A stretch of 64,000 nucleotides of DNA from Nonomuraea fuscirosea (GCF_003001935.1 NZ_PVNG01000013.1:296365-360364), one strand, 5' to 3'; positions 18,422 through 28,460 are shown, numbered from the stretch's first letter. Numbers and translations: made by a program. The notes: a model not told the origin generated them from the letters alone.

Positions 18422-19255
18422 TCACAGCGCGCGCAGGTAGGCGAGGCCGTCCACGGCCAGGGCGTCCTGGCTCCGCGCGAGAGGCCGCCAGATGGAGGCC
18501 GCGGTGGCGATGGTCCGGTTGTGCGCGGTGAACGACTCGATGACGAGCGGGCCTTCGTAGCCGGCGTCGCGCAGGGCCTGGGTGAAGCCCGGCCAGTCGA
18601 AGCGGTCGGCCCCCGGTGTGCCGCGATCGGTGCCGCACACCTGCACGTGCGCGAGGCGATCCGCCGCGGCCCGCACCGCCCGGGCGGGGTCCTTCTCCTC
18701 GATGTTGAGGTGGTAGACGTCGAGGGCCAGGTGGCAGTCCTCCGGCAGTGCGTCGAGCGCCTGCTCGACGGTGTTGAGGAGGCTGGTCTCGTACCGGTTG
18801 AGCGGCTCGACCGCGAGCTTGATCCCGCGCCCCGCCGCGTGGTCCAGGACGGGACGCAGGTTCTCGCGCAGCTCGGCGTAGACGGCCCGGCGTTCGTCCG
18901 GCGAGAGCCGCCAGGTGCGGCCGACCGAGGCGTACGCCGGCCCCGCGATCGCCGGGGAGCCGACGGTCACCGCCACGTCGACGCAGTGCCGCAGATAGTC
19001 CTGGGTGTCGCGGACGGTCTGCGCGGAGGCGGCCACGAGCTCGCGCCCCGGCGGCATGACCAGCACCACGGACGCGGTCAGCCCGTGCTCGGCCAGCACC
19101 GCCGCGGCCTTGCCGGGGTCCCAGTCGCCGGGCCGCTCGACGGGCAACTCGATGACGTCGAAGCCCCACCGGGCGACGCGGGGGGCGAGCCGCGCCAGCT
19201 CGTCGTCGGTCAGCGGGGAGACCCAGACCCAGGTGTTCACTCCGATGGAGAACAT
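18422..19255 (-). CDS. Sugar isomerase/epimerase (xylose-isomerase-like TIM barrel)
   Basis: A 277-residue cytoplasmic TIM-barrel protein of the AP-endonuclease-2 fold, close in layout to D-tagatose/psicose 3-epimerases. Metal-ligand positions are visible in order: Glu in AVEPLNRYETS, Asp in LALDVYHLNIE, His in HVQVCGTDRG and Glu in VIESFT. It lies between the ribose-type binding protein and the ThuA gene in one operon, so it probably processes the imported sugar. AGAGGGA precedes the ATG. The exact substrate is unknown; a keto-sugar would fit the neighbouring ThuA and DUF1080 proteins. Confidence 0.85.
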   Translation of the reverse strand: MFSIGVNTWVWVSPLTDDELARLAPRVARWGFDVIELPVERPGDWDPGKAAAVLAEHGLTASVVLVMPPGRELVAASAQTVRDTQDYLRHCVDVAVTVGSPAIAGPAYASVGRTWRLSPDERRAVYAELRENLRPVLDHAAGRGIKLAVEPLNRYETSLLNTVEQALDALPEDCHLALDVYHLNIEEKDPARAVRAAADRLAHVQVCGTDRGTPGADRFDWPGFTQALRDAGYEGPLVIESFTAHNRTIATAASIWRPLARSQDALAVDGLAYLRAL

Positions 19256-19293
19256 GGCGTCCCTCTTCGTCGTCGTTCGCGGGAAGGAACCGG

Positions 19294-20490
19294 TCAGCCC
19301 TTCTTCCCGCCCCAGCTCTCCGGGAAGCCGGGCAGGTCCTCACACCCGCACAGCGCGTAGTGCAGGGGCGGCATGTTGGGCTTGAGGTAGGCCGGCAGAG
19401 TCTCGCTGGTGACCTTCGGCTGCGGCAGGTTCCACGTCCCGGGCACCTCCTCGCCCTTGAGGATCTTCAGCGCGGCGATGACCGGGGTGCGCCACTGGTA
19501 GGTGGGGTACGTGGGCGCTACGGCGGTGAGGCCGGCGTCCTTCCACTTCTGCAGGAAGTCCTGCTGGTCCTCGCCGTTGATCGGCGGCACCCGCAGGCCG
19601 GCGTCCTCGAACGCCTCGACCGCGGCCACCGCCGTGGCGCCCGCGTCCATCCAGACGCCGTCGATCGTGCCGTGCCGCTGGATGTAGTCGCTGACGATGC
19701 TCTTGGTCCTGGCGGCGTCCCCGTCGGTGAACTCCACCCCCACGACCTGGAGGCGGCTCCTGTCGAAGACCACCTTCGCCGCCGACCAGCGGGTCTCCAG
19801 CACGTCCACGCCGGGCAGGATGCGCAGCGCCAGCACCTTCCCGCCCTCCGGCACCTTCTCTGCCAGGAACTCGGCGGCGTCGGCGCCGAAGGCGTAGCCG
19901 CCGATGGGCTTGATGAACGTCACCGGGCAGTCGGTCTCCACGCCCCGGTCGAACACGATGACGGGCACCTTCCCGCAGGCGGCCGCCACCGCGGGGGTGA
20001 GCGTGGCCGTGGTGTTCGGCGAGACGATCAGCGCGTCGCAGCCCTTGGCCTGCAGCTCGGCGATGTCGGAGATCTGCTTGTCGTCCTTGCCCTCGGCGTC
20101 CAGGGCGGTGAACTTTCCGATCTCCTCGTGCAGGCTCACCTCGGCCTGCATCGTCTTCCAGCCGACCTGGCGCCAGGGGTTGTTGACCGCCGCGTTGGAG
20201 AAGCACAGGTGGTACGGCCCGTCCTTCTTGTACTGCGCCGTGTCGATCATCTTCGGGGCGATGGCCTGCTCCCAGGGCTTGTTCGCGGGGCCCTCAGGCG
20301 TCTGGGAGCGCATGCCGAGCTGGGCGTCGAAGTCCGCCTGGACGAAGAACTTCGACTGCGCGCCCGTTCCGGAGCCCTGAGCGCTCGCGGCGGGCGCCGC
20401 GGACGGGGTGGTGGCCGCCGGCTTGTCGGTGGTGCAGCCGGCGGCGACGAGCACGGCGAGCACGGCGACTGCGGCCCTAGGACGCGGCAT
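19294..20490 (-). CDS. Sugar-binding lipoprotein, ribose type (periplasmic-binding protein 1)
   Basis: A 398-residue type-1 binding protein that feeds the two RbsC-like permeases. The signal peptide ends in a lipobox (VAAGC), then a Ser/Ala/Gly tether. Visible core segments include NAAVNNPWRQVGWKTMQAEV near the start, GCDALIVSPNTTATLTPAV and DGVWMDAGATAV, as in RbsB-like proteins. It is longer than classic RbsB (~290 residues) because of the tether and an insert. The start overlaps the upstream permease by 14 bp and has a GAGGAGA site. The monosaccharide or keto-sugar it binds is not known. Confidence 0.88.
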   Translation of the reverse strand: MPRPRAAVAVLAVLVAAGCTTDKPAATTPSAAPAASAQGSGTGAQSKFFVQADFDAQLGMRSQTPEGPANKPWEQAIAPKMIDTAQYKKDGPYHLCFSNAAVNNPWRQVGWKTMQAEVSLHEEIGKFTALDAEGKDDKQISDIAELQAKGCDALIVSPNTTATLTPAVAAACGKVPVIVFDRGVETDCPVTFIKPIGGYAFGADAAEFLAEKVPEGGKVLALRILPGVDVLETRWSAAKVVFDRSRLQVVGVEFTDGDAARTKSIVSDYIQRHGTIDGVWMDAGATAVAAVEAFEDAGLRVPPINGEDQQDFLQKWKDAGLTAVAPTYPTYQWRTPVIAALKILKGEEVPGTWNLPQPKVTSETLPAYLKPNMPPLHYALCGCEDLPGFPESWGGKKG

Positions 20491-21427
20491 GTGCGTCTCC
20501 TCTTCGGGGGGTGGGCTTCCGGGGAAGCCGGATGGCTCCTGCCGCGACCGCGGCGATGATGATGACGCCCTGCACGGTGAACTCCAGCGCCCCCGAGATC
20601 CCGTACAGGTTGAGCAGGGTGAACAGTGCCTCCAGCGTGACCGCCCCGGCCATGGCGGCGAGCACGGAACCGCGGCCGCCGCCGAGCACCACGCCGCCGA
20701 GCACGACCGCGGTGATGGCGGAGAACTCCAGCCCCTGGCCCGCCTGCGCCGAGACCCCGGCGAATCCGCCGAGCAGGATCGCCGCGACGGCCGCGGACAG
20801 GCCGGAGAGCATGAAGGCGAAGATCTTGACCCGATCGACCCGCACCCCGGACAGTGCCGCGGCGCGCTCGTTGTCGCCGGTGGCCATCAGCGTCCTGCCG
20901 AAGTCGGCGCGCATGAGCCAGATCGCCGCCGCTCCCGTGACCAGCAGGATCAGCACCGACCACGGCACGGGTCCGAGGCCGCCGCGGCCGAACTCCCGGA
21001 AGCCTTCCGACAGCGCGCCGCGCGGCGCGCCACCGGTCCAGAGGAAGACCGCCCCGCTGAGGACGAGCAGCATGCCGAGCGTCACGATGAACGACGGCAC
21101 CCGCAGCTTGGTGGTGAGCACGCCGTTGACGAGGCCGGCGAGCAGCCCGGCGACGATCAGCAGGGCGAGCACCGGCCAGGTGGCGGACTCGTCGCCGTCG
21201 ATGAGCCGGGCGGCGATCACCACCTCGGCCGTCACCAGCGAGCCGACCGACAGGTCGAACTCGCCGGAGACGACGACGAAATACTGTCCCGCGGCGAGGA
21301 CCACCAGCGGCGCGGCCCGCTTGAGGAACGCCAGGAATCCGGCGGGCTCCAGGATGAAGGGGTTGGCGATCGCGATCGCGGCCAGCAGCACCACGAGGAC
21401 CGCGAGGATGGGAAGGGCCCGCCTCAT
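20477..21427 (-). CDS. Ribose-type ABC transporter permease (RbsC-like)
   Basis: A 316-residue membrane subunit of the BPD_transp_2 family with about eight to ten hydrophobic segments. The typical GEFDLSVGSLV motif near residue 60 and LGGVVLGGGRGSVLAAMAGA near residue 240 identify it. It overlaps the preceding permease by 4 bp (ATGA) and the binding-protein gene by 14 bp, so all are coupled. It likely forms a heterodimer with the product of 21424-22431. Confidence 0.9.
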   Translation of the reverse strand: MRRALPILAVLVVLLAAIAIANPFILEPAGFLAFLKRAAPLVVLAAGQYFVVVSGEFDLSVGSLVTAEVVIAARLIDGDESATWPVLALLIVAGLLAGLVNGVLTTKLRVPSFIVTLGMLLVLSGAVFLWTGGAPRGALSEGFREFGRGGLGPVPWSVLILLVTGAAAIWLMRADFGRTLMATGDNERAAALSGVRVDRVKIFAFMLSGLSAAVAAILLGGFAGVSAQAGQGLEFSAITAVVLGGVVLGGGRGSVLAAMAGAVTLEALFTLLNLYGISGALEFTVQGVIIIAAVAAGAIRLPRKPTPRRGDAHAAS

Positions 21428-22431
21428 GCCGTCCGCCTCGTGCCGCGCCGGGCGTAGACGGCCACCGCGACGACGATGACCGCGCCGCGGACCACATCCT
21501 TGACGAAGGAGTTGATCTCGAGCTGGTTGAAGATGGTGTCCAGGACGGCCAGCAGCAGGACCCCGCCCACGGTCCCGGCGACCCCGCCCCTGCCTCCGGC
21601 CAGCGCGGTCCCGCCGAGCACGACCGCGGCGATGGATTCCAGGTCGTATCCGCCGTCGGTGCCCACCGTGGGCGCTCCCGCCCCGAGCCTGGCGGCCAGC
21701 AGGAGGCCCGCGATGCCGGCGCAGACCGAACAGAGCACGTGGGTGATCACGATGACACGGGGGGTGCGGATCCCGGACAGCCGGGCGACCTCCTCGTCAC
21801 CGCCCACCGCGTAGATCCGGTGGCCCAGCCGGGTCCTGCTCAGCAAGAACCAGGCCACGACGGCGACGCCCGCCCACAGCATGGCGGAGACGGGGATCGG
21901 CCCGACGCGGGAGTAGCCGAGGAGCTGGAACGACTCGGGCACCTTGCCCGCCGGGCCGTCGTACAGGTGGTCGACGACGCCCTTGATGATCAGTGCGGCA
22001 CCGAGCGTGGCGATGAAGGCGTGGACCTGGAGCCGGGTGATGACCAGCCCGTTGAAAAGTCCCACCAGCGCGCTGATGACCAGCACCGCGGCGATCGCCG
22101 GCCCGATGTTCCCGTCCTGGCCCGCCATGATCTCCGCCGCGACGAGCGAGGCCAGGCTGATCAGGTACGCCACCGACAGGTCGAGCGACCCGGCCAGGAT
22201 GGCCAGCGTCTGCCCGATCGCCACGATGCCGAGGGCGGCGGAGCGCTGCTGGATCCCGACGACGCTCTCCATGGTGAGGAACTGGCCGCCGTCGATCGCG
22301 ACGAGGGCCCAGCCTGCCGCGACCAGGCCGAACAGCGCGAGGAACACCACTCGCGCGGGGTCGTGCGCGTGACTCGCCGGGCCGCCGCGCGCCTGTCGGG
22401 CGGCGCGGCCGGCGCGCGTGAGCAGGTCCAC
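21424..22431 (-). CDS. Ribose-type ABC transporter permease (RbsC-like)
   Basis: A 335-residue paralogue of the next permease, with the family motifs GSLDLSVAYLI and LGGTALAGGRGGVAGTVGGV. It starts with a GTG immediately after the stop of the ATPase gene (no spacer). The pairing of two different RbsC-type permeases with one double-domain ATPase is common in CUT2 importers. Confidence 0.9.
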   Translation of the reverse strand: MDLLTRAGRAARQARGGPASHAHDPARVVFLALFGLVAAGWALVAIDGGQFLTMESVVGIQQRSAALGIVAIGQTLAILAGSLDLSVAYLISLASLVAAEIMAGQDGNIGPAIAAVLVISALVGLFNGLVITRLQVHAFIATLGAALIIKGVVDHLYDGPAGKVPESFQLLGYSRVGPIPVSAMLWAGVAVVAWFLLSRTRLGHRIYAVGGDEEVARLSGIRTPRVIVITHVLCSVCAGIAGLLLAARLGAGAPTVGTDGGYDLESIAAVVLGGTALAGGRGGVAGTVGGVLLLAVLDTIFNQLEINSFVKDVVRGAVIVVAVAVYARRGTRRTA

Positions 22432-23871
22432 TCAGCCCACCTCGCCCGCGGCCAGACGCATGACGGCTTCCTCGGAGGCCCCGGCCGGCAGCGTGCCCGC
22501 GACGCGGCCGTCGCGCAGGACGACGATGCGGTCGCTCATGCCGATGAGCTCGGGCAGCTCGGACGAGATCATCATGATGGCCATGCCGTCGTTCGCCAGT
22601 TCGCGCATCAGGCCGTGGATCGCGGCCTTGGCCCCGACGTCGACGCCCCGGGTCGGTTCGTCGCACAACAGCACCCGCGGTGCCATCGTCATCCATTTGA
22701 CGAGCACGACCTTCTGCTGATTGCCGCCGGACAGGTAGCGGACCTCCTGTTCCCGGCGCGCGGGCGACAGGCGCACCCGTTCGAGCAGGTCGCGGACACC
22801 GCCACGGTTCCCGGCGCCGACCGCGCGGGCGACGAGCAGGACGTTGTCGCGCACGGACTGGCGCAGCGCGAGCCCTTCGGCCTTGCGGTCCTCGGTCACG
22901 AGCCCGATGCCCATGGCCACGCCTTCCCGGACCGAGCGCGGGCACGAGGGGGTCATCTCGCCCGTGGTGAACGGCTCCGCCCCGAAGATCGCCTTGGCGA
23001 GCTCCGACCTGCCGGAGCCCTGCAGGCCCGCGATGCCGACGATCTCCCCGGCGCGCAGCTCCAGATCGATGTCGCGGAGCCGGTGGTTGCCGGCCGCGCG
23101 CAGGCTGAGGCGTACCTCGCCGGCGCCCGCCGAGCGGGGCGGGAAGCAGGCGCCGAGGTCGCGGCCCACCATGAGGCGGATCAGCTCGTCGGAGGTCACC
23201 TCGCCGATCGGGAGCGTGGTGACGCGCGCGCCGTCCTTGAGCACGGTGACCCGGTCGGCGAGGTCGAACACCTCGCGTAATCGGTGGGAGATGTACACGA
23301 CGGCGACGCCGCGGTCCCTCAGCCGCCCGATCAGCCGGTAGAGCAGCTCGACCTCGTGCTCGGCGAGCGCCGCGCTGGGCTCGTCCATGACGAGGAGCCG
23401 GGCGTTCACCGACAGCGCCTTGACGATCTCGACGATCTGCTGCTGGGCCACCGGCAGGCGCTTGACGGTGTCGCGGGGGCCGAAGGTGCCCTCGCCCAGC
23501 TCGTCGAGAAGCCTGGCGGTCGCCTCCTCCATGGCGGCGCGGTCGACCAGGCCGCGCCTGACGGGCTCGCGGCCGAGAAACACGTTCTCGGCCACGGTGC
23601 GCTCCGGCAGCAGGTTGAACTCCTGGTGGATGATGGCGATGCCGGAGCGCTGCGCCTCGATCGGGTGGCCGAAGGTGACGGGCCGGCCGTCGATCTCGAT
23701 CGTGCCCTCGTCCGGCGCGTGCACCCCGCAGATGATCTTCATGAGGGTGGATTTGCCGGCGCCGTTCTCGCCGACGACGGCGTGGACCTCGCCGGCCGTC
23801 ACCTCCAGGTCCACGCCGGACAGCACTCGCACGCCCAGAAAGCCCTTGCCGATGCCGCGCATGCTCAGCAC
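22432..23871 (-). CDS. Sugar ABC transporter ATPase, two nucleotide-binding domains (RbsA/MglA type)
   Basis: A 479-residue cytoplasmic ATPase that powers the ribose-type importer. The first domain has Walker A GENGAGKST, a relaxed signature (LPVAQQQIVEI) and Walker B LLVMDEPSAAL. The second has the altered P loop GLQGSGRSE usual for this family, the signature LSGGNQQKV and VLLCDEPTRGVDV. The GTG at 23871 follows AGAAGGCAGG; an ATG three codons later is an alternative start. Unlike the three CUT1 systems in this window, this importer carries its own ATPase. Confidence 0.92.
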   Translation of the reverse strand: MLSMRGIGKGFLGVRVLSGVDLEVTAGEVHAVVGENGAGKSTLMKIICGVHAPDEGTIEIDGRPVTFGHPIEAQRSGIAIIHQEFNLLPERTVAENVFLGREPVRRGLVDRAAMEEATARLLDELGEGTFGPRDTVKRLPVAQQQIVEIVKALSVNARLLVMDEPSAALAEHEVELLYRLIGRLRDRGVAVVYISHRLREVFDLADRVTVLKDGARVTTLPIGEVTSDELIRLMVGRDLGACFPPRSAGAGEVRLSLRAAGNHRLRDIDLELRAGEIVGIAGLQGSGRSELAKAIFGAEPFTTGEMTPSCPRSVREGVAMGIGLVTEDRKAEGLALRQSVRDNVLLVARAVGAGNRGGVRDLLERVRLSPARREQEVRYLSGGNQQKVVLVKWMTMAPRVLLCDEPTRGVDVGAKAAIHGLMRELANDGMAIMMISSELPELIGMSDRIVVLRDGRVAGTLPAGASEEAVMRLAAGEVG

Positions 23872-23901
23872 GTGGCCTGCCTTCTCGGGCTCCCGGGGGG
23901 C

Positions 23902-25632
23902 TCAGCCACGGGTCCAGCGCTGGTTGGTTCCGCCGTTGCAGGTCCAGATGCGCGCCTTGGCGCCGTTGGCGGTGCCGGCGACGTCCAGGCACTTGTTCGC
24001 GCCGACGGCGGTGATCGTGCCGTCGGCGTTCATGCGCCACTTCTGGTTGTTCTGGCCGTTGCAGGTCCAGATGATCACCGCGGTGCCGTCGGCCGTGCCG
24101 GCCCCGTTCACGTCGAGACACTTGGTGCCGTAGACGCGCAGCTCACCGGCGGCGGTCGAGGCCCACTGCTGGTTGGCCTGGCCGTGGCAGTCCCAGAGCT
24201 GGGCCTGCGCGCCGTTGGCCTGCGAGGCGCCGCTGACGTCCAGGCAGCGGTTCGACCCCGCGTGCTTCAGCGCGCCGGTGCCGCCCGGCGGGCCGGACAG
24301 TTCCTTGATCCGGATGTTGCGGAAGGACACCACGTCGCCGGAGCCGTGGTTCTGGATGCCGATGTGGCCCTGCTGGAGCGAGCGGGCCGGATCGGTGTTG
24401 GTGAAGTCGTTGATCCTGGTGCCGTTCAGGAACACCTGCAGCCGCTCGCCCTCCACCAGCAGTTCGTAGGTGTTCCACCGGCCCGGCGGGTTCAGCGCGG
24501 CGTCGCGGGCGGCGAGGTCGGCGGACTTGAAGCCGTAGACGGCCCCGGTCGTCCTGTCCGGGGTGTCGGTCGCGTCGATCTGCACCTCGTATCCGGTGCT
24601 GAGCGCCGCGTTCGGGTCGCCGGTGGCCGGGAATCCGACGATCACCCCGGAGTTGGAGTCGCCGGTCAGCCTCCAGTCGAGCTTGAGTGAGTAGGAGCCG
24701 AACTCCTTGGCGTCGTACCACAGCATGCCCATGCCGCCCTGGGAGGTCAGCGTGGCGTCGCTGCCGGCGAACGATCCCGGCCCCGCCTGCGACCAGCCCG
24801 CCGTGGAGCCGTTGTACAACGTCGTGTACCCGGTCTCCGGGCGGCAGTCGGCGTTGACGGCCTTGGCCGCGTACCGGATCCCGCCGGCCAGCAGCGCGCG
24901 GAAGTCCGGATCGGCGTACGACTCCTGGGTGTGCCCTAGGCCGGTGTAGAACGAGCGGCCCGAGGACTGCGGGTGGCACCAGGTGATCGGATGGTCGCCC
25001 ATGCCGCCGCCGCTGTAGCTGCTCTCGTCCAGGCTCTGCAGCACCCGGACGTTCTGGCGGGGGTTGGTGCGGTAGTTGTACCACTCGTCGGTGCGCGACC
25101 AGGTCGCCCCGAGGTGCGCGGTCGCGGCGTGCGCCCGGTCCTCGGTCCGCACGGTGGCCCGCTGGATCGCCGGGTGGTTGTTGAACCAGGCCCCCACGAG
25201 CTGCCCGTAGTAGGGCCAGTCGTACTCGGTGTCGGCGGCCGCGTGCACGCCGACGTAGCCGCCCCCGCCGTCCACGTACGTCTGGAAGGCGGCCTGCTGG
25301 TCGGCGTTCAGCACGTCGCCGGTCGTGCTGAGGAACACCACCGCCTGGTACTGGGCCAGGTTGCCCGTGCTGAAGGCGGCCGAGTCCTCGGTGGCGTCCA
25401 CGGCGAAGTCGTTGGCCGCGCCCAGGTCGCGGATGGCCTGGATCCCGGTGGGGATGGAGTCGTGCCGGAAGCCGGCCGTCTTGGAGAACACCAGCACCTT
25501 GACGGCGGCAGCCGTGGCGGGGAGGGCGGGGAGCATCGTCGCGGCGAGGCCGATCGCCGCCGCTGTCACGGTCAGGCGCCGCAGCGTCCTGCGGCCGCTC
25601 CCGGGTAGGGCCGAAGTCAGATGTCGCAGCAT
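23902..25632 (-). CDS. Secreted ThuA + DUF1080 (3-keto-disaccharide hydrolase-like) + CBM13 protein
   Basis: A secreted 576-residue protein. After a signal peptide (cut near ATAAA) it has a ThuA domain (~37-255, with FSKTAGFRHDSI and HPITWCHPQSSGRSFYTGLGH), a DUF1080 jelly-roll domain (~262-440, with YNGSTAGWSQAG, DSNSGVIVGFP and GRWNTYELLVEG), and a C-terminal ricin trefoil (~450-576). DUF1080 members include 3-keto-disaccharide hydrolases, so the fusion may cleave oxidised glycosides outside the cell. The ATG at 25632 has AAAGGGA upstream; the frame extends further but overlaps the preceding gene without similarity. It lies 11 bp after the gene at 25644-28460. Confidence 0.87.
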   Translation of the reverse strand: MLRHLTSALPGSGRRTLRRLTVTAAAIGLAATMLPALPATAAAVKVLVFSKTAGFRHDSIPTGIQAIRDLGAANDFAVDATEDSAAFSTGNLAQYQAVVFLSTTGDVLNADQQAAFQTYVDGGGGYVGVHAAADTEYDWPYYGQLVGAWFNNHPAIQRATVRTEDRAHAATAHLGATWSRTDEWYNYRTNPRQNVRVLQSLDESSYSGGGMGDHPITWCHPQSSGRSFYTGLGHTQESYADPDFRALLAGGIRYAAKAVNADCRPETGYTTLYNGSTAGWSQAGPGSFAGSDATLTSQGGMGMLWYDAKEFGSYSLKLDWRLTGDSNSGVIVGFPATGDPNAALSTGYEVQIDATDTPDRTTGAVYGFKSADLAARDAALNPPGRWNTYELLVEGERLQVFLNGTRINDFTNTDPARSLQQGHIGIQNHGSGDVVSFRNIRIKELSGPPGGTGALKHAGSNRCLDVSGASQANGAQAQLWDCHGQANQQWASTAAGELRVYGTKCLDVNGAGTADGTAVIIWTCNGQNNQKWRMNADGTITAVGANKCLDVAGTANGAKARIWTCNGGTNQRWTRG

Positions 25633-25643
25633 GGGTGTCCCTT

Positions 25644-28460
25644 TCAGATGCGGGTCCAGCGCTGGTCGGTTCCTCCGTCGCAGGTCCAGATGCGTGCCTT
25701 GGCGCCGTTGGCGGTGCCGGGCACGTCCAGGCACTTGTTCGCGCCGACGGCGGTGATCGTGCCGTCGGCGTTGAGCCGCCACTTCTGGTTGTTCTGGCCG
25801 GTGCAGGTCCAGATGATCACCGCGGTGCCGTCGGCGGTGCCGGCCCCGTTCACGTCCAGGCACTTGCCACCGTAGACCCTCAGCTCTCCCGCGTCGGTGG
25901 AGGTCCACTGCTGGTTGGGCTGCCCGTTGCAGTCCCAGAGCTGGGCCAGTGCGCCGTCGGCCTGCGAGGCGCCGTTGACGTCCAGGCAGCGGTTCGAGCC
26001 CACGCCCTTGAGCGCGCCCGTGCCGCCCGGGCCGCCGCCGGTGGACAGGGTGAAGGCGTCCACATCGAACAGATAGCCCTGCCCGGACGGGCCGCGGAAG
26101 ACGAGGTACAGCGTCGTCGTCCCGGACGGCGCACCGGCGAGGGACGCCGAGACGTCGGTGAAGACGTCCCAGCCTCCGGTGCTCGCCACGGTCGCGGTGC
26201 CGAGCAGCGTGCCCGTCGCCGAGCCGGCCCGCACCTCGATCCGGCCGCCCGCGCCGGCCGAGGACACGCGGGCGGTGATCCGCGTGGCGTCCGCCAGCCG
26301 GTACGGCTGGAAGGAGATCCAGTCGCCGTCGTCGATGAAGCCGGCCGTCATGCCGCCCTCCGCCGTGGCGTGCTCGGCCGTCTGGACGCCCTGCTGGGCG
26401 CCGAAGTGCTCCGCCTGCCGGTGCCGTGGCTGGAGGACGCGGGCGCTGGTGGAGGTCAGGCCGCCGCCGTCGGTGTAGGAGGCCTCGAAGACCCCGTAGA
26501 TGTTGGCCGCGGCGTCGTGCTCGCCGTCCACGGGCACCGCGATGGAACCCGAGCAGCCGGTTCGGGAGGTGATCTGGTGGCGGTGGCTGTCGTGGCCGAG
26601 GAAGTAGGCGACGGTGACCCCGGCGCAGTCGATCGTGCCGTCCTCCGGGTCGCTGACGGTGACCTGGAAGGGCACGGTGTCGCCGAAGGAGAAGGGCTGT
26701 CCGTCACCCGGGGTGGTGAGGGTGACCGTGGGCGCGGTGTTGCCGACGGTCACGGTCACGCTCGCCGTGCCGGTGAGGCCCTGCGGGTCCCGGACCGTGA
26801 GCGTGGCCGTGTAGGAGCCGTTCGCGGAGTAGGTCTTGGTCGGGTTCGCCGCCGTGGAGGTGGTGCCGTCGCCGAAGTTCCACGCGTACGTCAGCGCGCC
26901 GCCCTCCGGGTCGGAGCTGCCCGCCGAGGAGAAGGCCACGGTGAGCGGCGCCGGCCCTGACGTCCTGTCGGCGGACGCCTTGGCGATCGGGTTGCGGTCG
27001 GCGTCGCCGATGTACTCGATGCGGTAGAGCGCCTGGTTGTTGCTCCCGGTGCCGTAGTCGAGGACGTACAGGGCTCCGTCGGGGCCGAAGGCCATGTCCA
27101 TCACCTGCGTCCCCGACCAGGGGAACGCGGCGATCTCTCCGTAGCCTCCGTCCTGCTCGACCTCGATCGCCTTGATCCAGCGCCGCCCGTACTCGCCGGC
27201 GAAGTACCGCCCGTCGAGCGACTGGGGGAACTTGACGGCCGAGTTCAGGCCGGGGTCGTAGCGGTAGACCGGGCCGCCCATCGGCGACTCCGACCCGGAG
27301 CCGAACTCCGGCGGGCTTCCCGCGTCCCCCGCGTACCGGATCCAGGCCGGCTTCGCGGCGGGCAGCGTGGCCTGGCCGGTGTTGCGGAAGGAGTTGTTGG
27401 CCGGGCCGCCCGCGCAGTCGTACTTGGGACCGGTGGCGTTGGTGGCGAAGTTCCATTCGTTGTAGGTCTCGGCGGTGGTGTTCGTGCCCGTGCAGTACGG
27501 CCATCCGTAGTTGCCCGGAGCGGTGACGCGGTCGAACTCCACCTGCCCGCTCGGCCCGCGGGCCGAGTTGGACACGCCCGCGTCGGGCCCGTAGTCGCCG
27601 AGGTAGACGATGCCGGTCGCCTTGTCCACGCTCATCCGGAACGGGTTGCGGAAGCCCATCGCGTAGATCTCCGGCCGGGTCCGCGCCGTCCCCGGCGGGA
27701 ACAGGTTGCCGCTGGGGATGGTGTACGTGCCGTCGGCCTGCGGTTTGATGCGCAGGAGTTTGCCGCGCAGGTCGTTGGTGTTGGCGGCGGAGCGCTGGGC
27801 GTCGTACTGCGGGTTGCGGCTGGTCCGCTCGTCCAGCGGGGAGTAGCCGGCCGACTCGAACGGGTTGGTGTCGTCCCCGGTGGTCAGGTAGAGGTTGCCG
27901 GCGGCGTCGAAGTCGATGTCCCCGCCCACGTGGCAGCACATGCCGCGGTCGTTCTGCACCCGCAGGACGACCTTCTCGCTGGACAGGTCGAGCGTGTCAT
28001 CCGTCTTCAGGGTGAACCGGGACAGATACAGCTCGCCCTTCCACTGGTCGAACTGGGACTGCGTGCCGGTGCTCGGCGCGTCGCCGCTCGGCGTGCTCAG
28101 CCGCGGGGAGTAGTAGAGCCACAGGTGCCGGTTGGAGGCGAAGCCGGGATCGGCCGCCACGCCCTGCAGGCCCTCCTCGTCGTGGGTGTAGACGTTGAGC
28201 CGGCCGGCCACCTTCGTGGCGCCGGCGGCGTCGGTGACGCGTACCGTGCCGTCGCGTGCCGTGTGCACCACCGACCGGTTCGGCAGCACGGCCAGCGACA
28301 TCGCCTCGCCCAGTTCCGTGCCGCCCGAGGCGAGCGACACCTGCTGGTAGTCGGAGGGCGGGATGTCGAGGGCGTAGGCGGGGGTGGCGTCGAGCGCGAG
28401 CGCTCCGGGGGCGATCAGCGCCAGCGCGGTCAGCAGCACGCGCCACGGACGTCGGGACAT
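25644..28460 (-). CDS. Secreted sorbosone-dehydrogenase-like propeller + PKD + CBM6 + CBM13 protein
   Basis: A secreted 938-residue protein. A signal peptide is followed by a PQQ glucose/sorbosone-dehydrogenase-type propeller (~40-470, with TTGDDTNPFES and EIYAMGFRNPFRMS), a PKD domain (~490-575, YAWNFGDG), a beta domain with a DPEDGTIDCAG segment, a CBM6-like module (~690-810, DDGDWISFQPY) and a ricin trefoil (~815-938). Apart from the missing ThuA domain it has the same layout as the protein at 14905-18381. A GGAGGG site precedes the ATG. It probably oxidises polysaccharide or oligosaccharide ends; the cofactor and electron acceptor cannot be read from the sequence. Confidence 0.87.
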   Translation of the reverse strand: MSRRPWRVLLTALALIAPGALALDATPAYALDIPPSDYQQVSLASGGTELGEAMSLAVLPNRSVVHTARDGTVRVTDAAGATKVAGRLNVYTHDEEGLQGVAADPGFASNRHLWLYYSPRLSTPSGDAPSTGTQSQFDQWKGELYLSRFTLKTDDTLDLSSEKVVLRVQNDRGMCCHVGGDIDFDAAGNLYLTTGDDTNPFESAGYSPLDERTSRNPQYDAQRSAANTNDLRGKLLRIKPQADGTYTIPSGNLFPPGTARTRPEIYAMGFRNPFRMSVDKATGIVYLGDYGPDAGVSNSARGPSGQVEFDRVTAPGNYGWPYCTGTNTTAETYNEWNFATNATGPKYDCAGGPANNSFRNTGQATLPAAKPAWIRYAGDAGSPPEFGSGSESPMGGPVYRYDPGLNSAVKFPQSLDGRYFAGEYGRRWIKAIEVEQDGGYGEIAAFPWSGTQVMDMAFGPDGALYVLDYGTGSNNQALYRIEYIGDADRNPIAKASADRTSGPAPLTVAFSSAGSSDPEGGALTYAWNFGDGTTSTAANPTKTYSANGSYTATLTVRDPQGLTGTASVTVTVGNTAPTVTLTTPGDGQPFSFGDTVPFQVTVSDPEDGTIDCAGVTVAYFLGHDSHRHQITSRTGCSGSIAVPVDGEHDAAANIYGVFEASYTDGGGLTSTSARVLQPRHRQAEHFGAQQGVQTAEHATAEGGMTAGFIDDGDWISFQPYRLADATRITARVSSAGAGGRIEVRAGSATGTLLGTATVASTGGWDVFTDVSASLAGAPSGTTTLYLVFRGPSGQGYLFDVDAFTLSTGGGPGGTGALKGVGSNRCLDVNGASQADGALAQLWDCNGQPNQQWTSTDAGELRVYGGKCLDVNGAGTADGTAVIIWTCTGQNNQKWRLNADGTITAVGANKCLDVPGTANGAKARIWTCDGGTDQRWTRI